Source: Maribacter spongiicola
GTDB taxonomy: Bacteria > Bacteroidota > Bacteroidia > Flavobacteriales > Flavobacteriaceae
Assembly (NCBI RefSeq): GCF_004364165.1
Contig: NZ_SOAY01000010.1
Span: 1,763,098-1,827,097 of the forward strand
Reading direction: 5' to 3'
Length of the DNA: 64,000 bases
The position numbers were made by a program, and so were the translations under genes. The notes beneath the pieces were generated by a model. That model saw only the letters and a list, made by a program, of their open reading frames with translations. It did not search any database and was not told the DNA's origin. Shown here one piece after another: positions 36,317-44,342 of the stretch (within the stretch, counting starts at the first letter, position 1; each line of letters opens with the position of its first letter).

Positions 36317-36829
36317 ATGAAAATTTTAAAAATTACATTATTGAGTGCAATTACATTATTTGCAACCAACATTTACGCTCAATCAGAAACCATTGTAGAT
36401 GTAGCGGTATCAAATGACAATTTTACAACTCTAGTCGCGGCTGTTAAAGCTGCTGATTTGGTTGAAACATTAAGTAGTGAAGGACCGTTTACCGTTTTTG
36501 CTCCTGTAAATACTGCATTTGAAGCTTTACCAGCCGGTACAGTTGAATCTTTGTTAGAGCCAAGCAGTAAAGATGCCCTAAGTGGTTTGTTAACGTATCA
36601 TGTAGTATCTGGAAAGTTTATGGCTGCCGATGTTATCAAAGCTATAAAAGATAATAGTGGTTCTTTTGCAGTAAAGACTGTACAAGGTGGGACTATTACT
36701 TTATCATTGAACGGAGATAAAGTAATGCTAAAAGATGAAAAAGGAAATATGGCAACTGTGGTAATGGCTGATGTAGCTGCTAGCAACGGAGTAATCCATG
36801 CTATAGATGCAGTAGTAATGCCAAAATAA
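36317..36829 (+). CDS. Secreted fasciclin-domain protein
   Basis: Signal peptide (MKILKITLLSAITLFATNIYAQ) and one fasciclin (FAS1) domain of about 140 residues: FTTLVAAVKAADLVETL, GPFTVFAPVNTAFEALP, LSGLLTYHVVSGKF, and a C-terminal NGVIHAIDAVVMPK. FAS1 domains mediate adhesion or matrix interaction. It is a single gene with a weak -7 (TACTTTTA, 36287-36294) and a strong terminator. Confidence 0.93.
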   Translation: MKILKITLLSAITLFATNIYAQSETIVDVAVSNDNFTTLVAAVKAADLVETLSSEGPFTVFAPVNTAFEALPAGTVESLLEPSSKDALSGLLTYHVVSGKFMAADVIKAIKDNSGSFAVKTVQGGTITLSLNGDKVMLKDEKGNMATVVMADVAASNGVIHAIDAVVMPK

Positions 36830-36850
36830 GTTTAGCATACTACAAGTAAT

Positions 36851-36897
36851 AAAAATCCCTTTGTTATTCTTTCAACAGAATAGTAAAGGGATTTTTT
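36851..36897. terminator. Terminator between the fasciclin gene and its convergent neighbour
   Basis: ATCCCTTT pairs with AAAGGGAT and TATTCT with AGAATA in one extended stem with small bulges; flanking A5 and T6 runs allow use on both strands. Confidence 0.8.
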
Positions 36898-36926
36898 CTA
36901 AACACTACTTAAAATCTTTGTCTTAT

Positions 36927-38237
36927 CTAGCGTGCCGCTGTTCCACTACTAGATCTGTCTTTTTTTAATTGTCTCTGTATTTTTTTGATGGCAGATTCAA
37001 TTGATTTTTCAGGCTCTATGATATTGTATTCTCCCCAAAAGTCTGGATCAGCAAAACCGATTGCCTCGTCACTTAATATTATAGAGGACTTCATTCTGTC
37101 TTTAGACTTGGGTATATTGTTATCCATATTCTTTTCCCAGTCTGTAATTGCCATCTCACAGCTCATGCTGTAAACAGAATTGAATAAACGCTTGTCCCAA
37201 TTAATTTTAAATTCTAAAAGTACATTGCTATATCCATAGTACCATTTACCATTTTTCTCACGGTAGTCTACTCGGTACGAAACCTCTGTTGGCCAAACCT
37301 CGGCATTCTTCGGTTTTCTGCGTACGAACATTTGAGATGCTAATCTCTTGTCGGTAATGTTTAAAGAATATATTGCACTGGTTAAAATTTTGTTCTTTGC
37401 ATCTATATATAATTTACCATTATATAAAGGGTCAATAATTTCAGGCTTTTGTTTAAAATCTATGACATATATTAATTGATCATTTACACGGGTAGAAGTA
37501 TCGAAGGAGAAATCGTAATATTTCAATGTTTCTTCGGTGAATATATAATTTGGATACTTTACCATATCAACAAATAAGGTGTTGAAAGGACCACCTTGTA
37601 ATTTTAATGCAACCGTATCTAATTTAGAATAGTCGGTACTTTTACGTGCTTTATAAAGTTCAAGAGCATCGGTCTTTTTAGAGGAATATGGAGTTTTGTA
37701 TATATTTACAACAGCCTCAGAAAGACTGACATTGGTTTTTCTTTTCTTAATCGTCTCCCTGTAAAAAGCAGTCATTACCGTATTTTCATCAAGGTAATTG
37801 TCTCCTTTTCTGTCGAGTGTTTCTTTGACTAGGGCTTCAGCATTGTTTGGAGCATCGATACTAGCTTCAGCAAGAGCAACGACAAACTCATCCATAACTA
37901 TTTTATTCTTCTCCAGTTCTAATTGAGAAATCGCGATCTGTTTGGTCTTATAGCCTAAAAAGCTAATTGTTAAGTTGTTGCTAAGGTAATCATTGGGTAC
38001 TTTAAGCGAAAATTGTCCTTCAGAGTTCGTAATGGTAGTAACGTTGGTATTGTTGATTGTTAAGGTTGCAAAAACCAAAGGTTTTTTACTTTCTGCATCT
38101 ACAACTTCCCCAGAATATTCTGTAAAGTTGTTCGTTTGTGCAGAAATGGTCGTAAACATAGATCCTGTTAAAAAGAACAGAACCAATACATGCTTTAAAT
38201 TAAGACGTTTGATAGCATTAATATTTTCTTTTAACAT
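36927..38237 (-). CDS. Secreted protein with CarboxypepD_reg-like domain
   Basis: After an N-terminal region with a signal peptide (HVLVLFFLTGSMFTTISAQ) comes a carboxypeptidase-regulatory-like beta-sandwich (YSGEVVDAESKKPLVFATLTINNTNV, then TNSEGQFSLKVP and LTISFLGYKTKQIAI), typical of outer-membrane and surface proteins in Bacteroidota. The remaining about 300 residues are beta-rich and of unknown function; they lack the beta-barrel that larger relatives (DUF5686 proteins) have. It ends in a basic segment (KKIQRQLKKDRSSSG). Likely periplasmic or cell-surface; monocistronic. Confidence 0.78.
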   Translation of the reverse strand: MLKENINAIKRLNLKHVLVLFFLTGSMFTTISAQTNNFTEYSGEVVDAESKKPLVFATLTINNTNVTTITNSEGQFSLKVPNDYLSNNLTISFLGYKTKQIAISQLELEKNKIVMDEFVVALAEASIDAPNNAEALVKETLDRKGDNYLDENTVMTAFYRETIKKRKTNVSLSEAVVNIYKTPYSSKKTDALELYKARKSTDYSKLDTVALKLQGGPFNTLFVDMVKYPNYIFTEETLKYYDFSFDTSTRVNDQLIYVIDFKQKPEIIDPLYNGKLYIDAKNKILTSAIYSLNITDKRLASQMFVRRKPKNAEVWPTEVSYRVDYREKNGKWYYGYSNVLLEFKINWDKRLFNSVYSMSCEMAITDWEKNMDNNIPKSKDRMKSSIILSDEAIGFADPDFWGEYNIIEPEKSIESAIKKIQRQLKKDRSSSGTAAR

Positions 38238-38340
38238 AGCTTTTTTTGTTTTAAGATAATGATTTTTAGTTAATTAAGGTGCTATTTTTTAGTTAAATTA
38301 ACTGTGCTGTCCCTTAGAAAAAACAGATAGCAAGTAATGA

Positions 38341-39090
38341 TTATTTGTTGCTGTCAAATGTTTTTAATGACGTACTAACTAATCTATTTATCTCTTTTAG
38401 TTCTTCTTCGGTAAGATCGCGCCATTTACCTACAGGTATATCTAGTTGAACATTCATAATCCTAATTCGTTTCAATTTCTTGACCCTATAGTCCAAATAC
38501 TCGCACATTCTACGAATTTGACGGTTAAGGCCTTGGGTAAGAATTATTCTGAATTGATATGTGCTTACTTCAAAGACTTCACACTCTCTAGTTACTTGGT
38601 CTAGAATAGGAATGCCTCTTCGCATCCGATTTAAAAAATCTATAGTAATAGGTTTATCTACAGTTACCAAATATTCTTTTTCGTGGTTATTACGGGCACG
38701 CAAAATTTTATTTACAATATCACCATCATCGGTTAAAAAAATGAGTCCTTCGCTGGGTTTATCTAATCGCCCAATCGGGAAAATACGCTTTGGGTAATTG
38801 ATATAATCTATGATGTTATCTTTTTCAACTCCTGTATCTGTGGTGCAAACAATGCCTACAGGTTTGTTGAATGCCAAATAGGTCGATTTTCCTTTTGGTT
38901 CTTTTATTAGTTCGCCGTCAACTTTAACAACGTCACCAGTAGAAATTTTAGTACCCATTTCTGGTACCTCTCCATTAATGGTAACTCTGCCTTGGTCAAT
39001 AAGTTTGTCCGCAGCCCTACGCGAGCAATAACCGGCTTCGCTTAGGTATTTGTTAATTCTTGTTTTATTAGTGTCGTCTTGCATAGTCAA
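38341..39090 (-). CDS. rluF: 23S rRNA pseudouridine synthase, RluF-like
   Basis: Converts a uridine of 23S rRNA (U2604 in E. coli RluF) to pseudouridine. An N-terminal S4 RNA-binding domain ([21 protein letters not shown]) is followed by the RsuA-type catalytic core with [19 protein letters not shown], where the Asp of GRLD is catalytic. [18 protein letters not shown] is the RluF/RluB closing segment. A Met at 39084 is an alternative start. Last gene of a probable operon with the serine hydrolase and the 79-aa gene (12 and 9 bp gaps). Confidence 0.92.
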   Translation of the reverse strand: MTMQDDTNKTRINKYLSEAGYCSRRAADKLIDQGRVTINGEVPEMGTKISTGDVVKVDGELIKEPKGKSTYLAFNKPVGIVCTTDTGVEKDNIIDYINYPKRIFPIGRLDKPSEGLIFLTDDGDIVNKILRARNNHEKEYLVTVDKPITIDFLNRMRRGIPILDQVTRECEVFEVSTYQFRIILTQGLNRQIRRMCEYLDYRVKKLKRIRIMNVQLDIPVGKWRDLTEEELKEINRLVSTSLKTFDSNK

Positions 39091-39102
39091 CTTACTGTTC
39101 TA

Positions 39103-40233
39103 TTATTGTTTTCTGTTTGCTTCTTGGGTATAAATCTCTCGCCCTAATTGCGCTAAAAACGGAATACCGATATCATCATATTCATAGACGTCGTCATTAA
39201 AAATGCCATCTTTGTTGACCAAAATAGTAGCTGTTAAAAGAAAGTCTATATTCTTTTCTGTGTCTTTTATATATGCGCAATCGGTTAGCGTGCCATAAGC
39301 AAATCCTACTTTATTATAAATTTCGATATGTTCGGGTATGTCATCCTTCTTATCGCCATATATGAAAAATTTACAATAGCCATCATAATATGTTGTTGGA
39401 TCATAACCAACTTTTTGAGGTACGGTATGCATGGCTTTTAAGAGAAGATTTCGTTGTTCGGGATTAATATCAAAACGTTCTGATGCATCGAAATTCTCTG
39501 GGAATACTACTCGCTTTAATAAGTTGTGTTGTGATGATACAGGATAGAAGTTTTTTTGACTAAAATCGAATGGTTGTTCAATTAGCTCATCGTCTTCATA
39601 ATAACCTATTCCTTTTTCAATTTCTAATAGTTCTAGTTTGTCAGGGGTTTTATTTAGTATAGACTTCGTGATGCCGGTTGTTGAGTCGTTTAAATAAATA
39701 ATTAAAGGCTTAGTTCTTAAGTCATCTGAATGATACCCGAATCGATGACTTATTCTAACTGGTGAAATACCTTTATTGGTTAAATTCTGATTAATTTCTT
39801 CAAAGCCTAAAAATTCGACCAGTCTATTATTTGCTAGATTATCGCTAACTGCAAAAATTTGAGATACATCTTTGGCTACCGTACTTTCAATTGTATCACC
39901 TTCTAAGTAATATCTGGTGTTTAAGGTTAAGCTGTCTATTTGGTTAAGCTTTTCTAAAGCTAATACCGCTATAGGAAATTTAACCGAGCTCGCTGGGTAA
40001 AAATACGTGCTGTCGTTTACCTGAAAATCGTAGTCGGTAAAAAGAACACTGTCGTTTCTTCGATCTATTTGTGTGTATCTTATTTGAACTTGATAATTAT
40101 CTAAGCTATCCATTACCCTTTTAATTCTTGAATCATTTGATGATAGTGCAACTTCAAGAAAATTTAAATTCTGCTTTTCTTGGGCGCAAGAGAATAAAAG
40201 TATAAGGCATATAAAAAGAAGAAAATGCTTCAT
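39103..40233 (-). CDS. Class A beta-lactamase-like serine hydrolase, lipoprotein
   Basis: MKHFLLFICLILLFSC is a lipoprotein signal with Cys16 as the lipid site. The serine-hydrolase fold of class A beta-lactamases is seen: SSVK (Ser82-xx-Lys85) and SDN (130-132), then a Lys-Val-Gly near the C-terminal end (NKVGFAYGT) in place of KTG. It is longer than beta-lactamases (376 aa), with extra segments between the motifs, and has no clear omega-loop Glu, so resistance activity is not indicated. A role in cell-wall or peptide hydrolysis is possible. Confidence 0.82.
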   Translation of the reverse strand: MKHFLLFICLILLFSCAQEKQNLNFLEVALSSNDSRIKRVMDSLDNYQVQIRYTQIDRRNDSVLFTDYDFQVNDSTYFYPASSVKFPIAVLALEKLNQIDSLTLNTRYYLEGDTIESTVAKDVSQIFAVSDNLANNRLVEFLGFEEINQNLTNKGISPVRISHRFGYHSDDLRTKPLIIYLNDSTTGITKSILNKTPDKLELLEIEKGIGYYEDDELIEQPFDFSQKNFYPVSSQHNLLKRVVFPENFDASERFDINPEQRNLLLKAMHTVPQKVGYDPTTYYDGYCKFFIYGDKKDDIPEHIEIYNKVGFAYGTLTDCAYIKDTEKNIDFLLTATILVNKDGIFNDDVYEYDDIGIPFLAQLGREIYTQEANRKQ

Positions 40234-40242
40234 AATAATCTT

Positions 40243-40482
40243 TTAGGGGGTGTAAACTTCACCTCTGTGTGGTTTCAATATATCTCTTATTGATATCATT
40301 TCTTTCTCCTCTACCACCATAAATGCAATGCTATACATATCATTAAGTGCTTTAAAACCCGTAATGTTCAATGCGGTTTTTTCAATAGCTATAAATTCAT
40401 TAAGGTGCTTAACATGGTGTTCTGCAGTTTTTAATGCTGCCGGACCTCGAAAATCCCAAATTAATTTTATTTGTCTGTTCAA
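40243..40482 (-). CDS. Small conserved-looking protein of unknown function (79 aa)
   Basis: No signal peptide, no membrane segment and no motif I recognise; begins NRQIKLIWDFRGPAALKTAEHHVKHL and ends DILKPHRGEV. The codon pattern is normal, and a consensus -7 box (TAAATTTG, 40517-40524 on the minus strand) lies 35 bases upstream. It leads the operon with the serine hydrolase (9 bp gap) and rluF. Confidence 0.7.
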   Translation of the reverse strand: MNRQIKLIWDFRGPAALKTAEHHVKHLNEFIAIEKTALNITGFKALNDMYSIAFMVVEEKEMISIRDILKPHRGEVYTP

Positions 40483-40516
40483 AAATATGTGGTATTAGAT
40501 TAAAAATATTAGCACA

Positions 40517-40524
40517 CAAATTTA
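40517..40524 (-). promoter_or_regulatory. -7 box of the 79-aa gene operon
   Basis: Minus strand TAAATTTG, exact TAnnTTTG match; no TTTG at the -33 position. Confidence 0.45.
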
Positions 40525-40655
40525 CCTAAAAAAAGACAGTTTATAGTCAGTTAGCGGTTAGATTACAATTTTGACATTTGCTAATTTTTAATTGATTATT
40601 AGGTATTTGTTATATCTTGTAATGCCTAAAAACGTGTTAAGTAAATCATGAAGCA

Positions 40656-40686
40656 TTTGCACACGATTTGGTAATTACTATTTTTG
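40656..40686 (+). promoter_or_regulatory. Promoter of the periplasmic chaperone operon
   Basis: TTTG (40656-40659), 19-bp spacer, TATTTTTG (40679-40686). Both boxes match exactly. Transcription would begin a few bases after 40686, so translation from the ATG at 40691 is unlikely and the ATG at 40709 is favoured. Confidence 0.7.
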
Positions 40687-40708
40687 CTCGATGTTTTTTA
40701 AGAAATCA

Positions 40709-41590
40709 ATGTTTTTATTCCGTAAATATTATCCTATAATCGCCTTAGGGTTAATTACAATTGTCTTTATTTCATGCGACGGTCTTTTTAAGAAAGAAGA
40801 AGAAAGAAAGGTTGTCGCTAGGGTAGGCGAGCGTTTTTTATATCAAGAAGACTTAGAACCGTTGTTAACAGAAAATATGACAAAAGGGGACAGTGCTTCT
40901 TTTGCTACAAATTATATAAATAATTGGGCTTCTAAACAGTTACTGCTTTCTAAAGCCAAGATTAATTTATCTGAAGAAAAACTTGCAGAGTATAACGCCT
41001 TGGTCGATGATTATAGAACCGATCTTTACACACGTGTTTATAAAGAAGCTTTAGTTGCACAGGCTACAGATTCTGTAATTACCGATGAGCAATTGAAGGA
41101 TTTTTACGAAAAAGGCAAAGAGAATTTTAAGCTTAAAGAGCGCATTGCAAGAATTCGCTTTGTGGCGCTACCTAAAGGTTTTTTAAATCAAGATGAGGTA
41201 GGTAAAAGATTAAAGAGATTTAAAAAAGATGATGTTCGATACTTAGATTCTATTGGTGTTCAGTTCAATAAACTGAATTTTAATGATTCCATTTGGGTAC
41301 GTTACACTAGAATATTCGAAGAAATACCGCCAATAAACGTCGACAACGCCAATAAGTACTTAAAAAATTCACAATTTTTTGAATTGGAGGATTCAATCGG
41401 GGTATATTTGGGACAAATAGAGGAAATTAAAGATGTTAATGATATTGCACCTTTGTCCTTTATAAAGCCTACCATAGAACAAGTTTTATTAAGTCGTAGA
41501 AAAATGGACTACCTACGCAAATTAGAAACTGAATTATTAGATGAAGCAATCAAGGACAATGAATTTGAACTTTTCGAAAACAAAAAATAG
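40709..41590 (+). CDS. SurA-N-like periplasmic chaperone lipoprotein
   Basis: The start at 40709 gives FLFRKYYPIIALGLITIVFISC, a lipoprotein signal with a Cys followed by DGLFKKEEE. The mature part has a SurA-N-like helical region (VARVGERFLYQEDLEPLL, then INNWASKQLLLSKAKI) and lacks a recognisable parvulin catalytic domain. It probably acts as a chaperone for outer-membrane proteins together with the next gene, which it overlaps by 32 bases. Annotators often call it peptidylprolyl isomerase; the catalytic claim is not supported by what I see. Confidence 0.8.
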   Translation: MFLFRKYYPIIALGLITIVFISCDGLFKKEEERKVVARVGERFLYQEDLEPLLTENMTKGDSASFATNYINNWASKQLLLSKAKINLSEEKLAEYNALVDDYRTDLYTRVYKEALVAQATDSVITDEQLKDFYEKGKENFKLKERIARIRFVALPKGFLNQDEVGKRLKRFKKDDVRYLDSIGVQFNKLNFNDSIWVRYTRIFEEIPPINVDNANKYLKNSQFFELEDSIGVYLGQIEEIKDVNDIAPLSFIKPTIEQVLLSRRKMDYLRKLETELLDEAIKDNEFELFENKK

Positions 41591-43022
41591 TATTTACATC
41601 GGTGCAGTGTTGCTGTTCTCAGGTATTGTAACGGCACAAGATTCCATACCAAATGTTCAAGAAGAACAGATTGAGACAATGGAAGCTATTGCAGAAGCTG
41701 CTCCCGTTAAAAGAGACTCGGCAAATAATTTCAAGAGAATTAAACTAGATGGTATCGCTGCTGTGGTTGGTGATTACGTAATCTTAGATTCTGATATTGA
41801 AAAAACCCTGATAGATCTTAAAAGTCAAGGTGCATCTACAGAAGATATTACCCACTGCGGGCTATTAGGTAAGTTGATGGAAGATCGTTTGTACGCTAAC
41901 CAAGCAGTTCAAGATAGTATCTTGGTGTCAGATGATGAGGTAAATGCTACCGGAGACCGTCAACTACAATCACTAGTACAGCAGATCGGTTCTATGGACA
42001 AGGTGTTGAAGTACTACAAAAAAGAAGATGAATCTAGCTTTAGAGAAGAGCTTTATAAAATTAATAAGTTACGTATGCTGTCTGAGCGTATGCAACAAGA
42101 TATTATTAAAGAGATTGAAATTACACCTGAAGAGGTTCGTCAGTTCTTTAATAGAATTCCTGAAGATGAGCGTCCGGTATTTGGTGCTGAGTTAGAAATT
42201 GCACAGATTACAAAAGAGCCAGAACCATCTGATGAAGAAAAGCAGAAGGTAATTGATAAGTTGAATCAAATTAAGGCAGATGTTGATGATAACGATGCTA
42301 GTTTTAGTGTAAAAGCAATCTTATACTCTCAGGATCCAGGTTCGAAATCGAAAGGTGGTTTCTACAGTATTACTAAAGAAACCGGTTTTGATAAGAAATT
42401 TAAAGATGTTGCTTTTAGTTTAAGAGAAGGTGAAGTTTCTGAACCTTTTGAAACTGCTTTTGGTTACCATATTATTTATATCGAAAAAATTAGAGGTCAA
42501 GAGTTAGATTTAAGACACATTTTGGTAATTCCTGAAATTTCGCAAAATGTTATGGAAGAAGCGAAAGCGGAGTTGGATAGTATTCGCAAGAAAATTATTG
42601 ATGGTGAATTTACTTTTGCAGAGGCTGCTTTAAATTTCTCTGATGAAAAAGAAACGAAGTTCGATGGCGGATTGTTACGTAACCCTGTAAACTTCGATTC
42701 TAAGTTTGAGTTGACTAAAATGGATCCTACACTTTATAATCAAGTTCAGAACTTGAAGGATAATGAAATTACATATCCTGTATTAGAAGAAGATCCAAGA
42801 GGTGGTGCACCGAAATATAAAATTTTGAAGATTACTAACAGGTACGATGAGCATGTTGCCGATTTCTCGAAAGATTATACTAAAATTCAAGAATTAGCAC
42901 TTACTGAGAAAAAATACAACGCCATTAAAAAATGGATGGACAAATATATTAAGGATACCTATATAAGCGTTAATGAAGACAATCAAGATTGTGAATTCGC
43001 TAATAATTGGGTAAAAGAATAA
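41559..43022 (+). CDS. SurA-like peptidyl-prolyl isomerase
   Basis: Periplasmic folding factor for outer-membrane proteins. After a signal peptide (IYIGAVLLFSGIVTAQ) an N-terminal chaperone domain contains LDGIAAVVGDYVILDSDIEKTL. Two parvulin-type domains follow, one around GAELEIAQITKEP to FGYHIIYIEKI, the second from LDLRHILVIPEIS to GGLLRNPVNFD. The ATG at 41559 overlaps the upstream gene; 41541 is an alternative. It is separated from moxR by four bases. Confidence 0.92.
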   Translation: MNLNFSKTKNSIYIGAVLLFSGIVTAQDSIPNVQEEQIETMEAIAEAAPVKRDSANNFKRIKLDGIAAVVGDYVILDSDIEKTLIDLKSQGASTEDITHCGLLGKLMEDRLYANQAVQDSILVSDDEVNATGDRQLQSLVQQIGSMDKVLKYYKKEDESSFREELYKINKLRMLSERMQQDIIKEIEITPEEVRQFFNRIPEDERPVFGAELEIAQITKEPEPSDEEKQKVIDKLNQIKADVDDNDASFSVKAILYSQDPGSKSKGGFYSITKETGFDKKFKDVAFSLREGEVSEPFETAFGYHIIYIEKIRGQELDLRHILVIPEISQNVMEEAKAELDSIRKKIIDGEFTFAEAALNFSDEKETKFDGGLLRNPVNFDSKFELTKMDPTLYNQVQNLKDNEITYPVLEEDPRGGAPKYKILKITNRYDEHVADFSKDYTKIQELALTEKKYNAIKKWMDKYIKDTYISVNEDNQDCEFANNWVKE

Positions 43023-43026
43023 ATAT

Positions 43027-43980
43027 ATGTCAGACGTTGCAGCAATAGAACGCCTAGTAATAAAACATGCGGAGCTCAAAAAAGAAATAGCCAAAATTAT
43101 TGTAGGTCAAGATGAGGTTATTGAGCAGATACTGCTTTCTATTTACACAGGTGGTCACTCATTGTTGATCGGCGTACCAGGCTTGGCAAAAACTTTAATG
43201 GTCAATACCATCGCTCAGGCAATAGGTCTCGATTTTAAAAGAATACAATTTACGCCAGATTTAATGCCAAGTGATATTCTTGGTAGCGAAGTATTAGATC
43301 AGAACAGAAACTTTAAGTTTATAAAAGGACCTATATTTTCAAATATTATTTTGGCAGATGAGATCAATAGAACTCCGCCAAAAACGCAAGCAGCACTGTT
43401 AGAAGCGATGCAAGAACGAGCGGTAACCATTGCCGGTCATCAGCATAAATTAGATTTACCATATTTTGTATTGGCAACACAAAACCCCATTGAGCAAGAG
43501 GGTACTTACCCATTGCCTGAAGCGCAGTTAGACCGTTTTATGTTTGCTATTGAATTAAAATACCCATCTATAGCAGAAGAAATTCTAGTAGTTAAAAATA
43601 CGACTGCAGATAGAAATCAAGCGATTAATCCGCTATTTAGCGCACAAGATATTATTGATATTCAAGATTTGGTGCGTAGAATACCCGTTGCCGATAATGT
43701 TGTAGAGTATGCAGTTAAATTAGTAAATAGTACAAGACCTAACCTAGACTCGGCTTCAGATTACGTAAAGCAATATTTAGATTGGGGAGCAGGGCCAAGA
43801 GCTTCTCAGAACCTCATTTTGGGAGCAAAGGCAAATGCAGCTATTCAAGGTAAATTTTCACCTGATATCGAAGACGTGCATGCCGTAGTCAAAGGTATTC
43901 TGCGTCATCGTATCATAAAGAACTATAAAGCAGAGGCCGAAGGTATCAGTGAAGAAGATATTATTAATAAATTGCTTTAA
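43027..43980 (+). CDS. MoxR family AAA+ ATPase
   Basis: 317-residue AAA+ protein acting as a metal-insertion or complex-assembly chaperone. GVPGLAKT (Walker A), LADEINRTPPKTQAALLEAMQE (Walker B and sensor region), ATQNPIEQEGTYPLPEAQLDRF (sensor 1 and arginine finger) and the C-terminal lid WGAGPRASQNL are present. MoxR genes usually precede DUF58/VWA genes; here it closes an operon of outer-membrane chaperones and no VWA partner follows, so the client is unknown. Confidence 0.92.
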   Translation: MSDVAAIERLVIKHAELKKEIAKIIVGQDEVIEQILLSIYTGGHSLLIGVPGLAKTLMVNTIAQAIGLDFKRIQFTPDLMPSDILGSEVLDQNRNFKFIKGPIFSNIILADEINRTPPKTQAALLEAMQERAVTIAGHQHKLDLPYFVLATQNPIEQEGTYPLPEAQLDRFMFAIELKYPSIAEEILVVKNTTADRNQAINPLFSAQDIIDIQDLVRRIPVADNVVEYAVKLVNSTRPNLDSASDYVKQYLDWGAGPRASQNLILGAKANAAIQGKFSPDIEDVHAVVKGILRHRIIKNYKAEAEGISEEDIINKLL

Positions 43981-44342
43981 CCGAAGTGCCACTTTTTTAG
44001 AGCCTTTCTTTTGGTTATTAATATATCAGGAATTTGATTTAGAACACTTGACTTTTTACTTCATTTGATAAAAAGCTCCTTATCATACTTATTTAGTTTT
44101 AAATGCGTTCTATAATGCGTAATTTTACTGAATTGCGTTAACCTAAAATTATATAACGGATGACTTTTAATATGATTACTGGCGACTATTCTGCTCTTAT
44201 TCAATATAGTAGTGTTCAAAAATTAAGGTTATCATTCAAATTGAAACAATTGTGATAGTACATTTATCTTCAGTTCTACTGTTACGATGATAAAAATCGG
44301 CCCTCAATTTTATTCCAAAATTAATATTCAAATTACTTTTTA
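43981..44342. other. Intergenic region before acnB
   Basis: 362 bases with no credible frame. A short inverted repeat TGATAA-AAAGCTCC-TTATCA lies near 44068-44087 and might end the moxR transcript, though no T-run follows. TATCTTCA at about 44267-44274, with TTG upstream, is a poor promoter candidate for acnB. Confidence 0.35.

Noticed and set aside
39103-40233. Antibiotic-resistance beta-lactamase
   Set aside because: The SxxK and SDN motifs are present but the protein is longer, a lipoprotein, with KVG instead of KTG and no clear Glu166 region; a housekeeping hydrolase is more likely.
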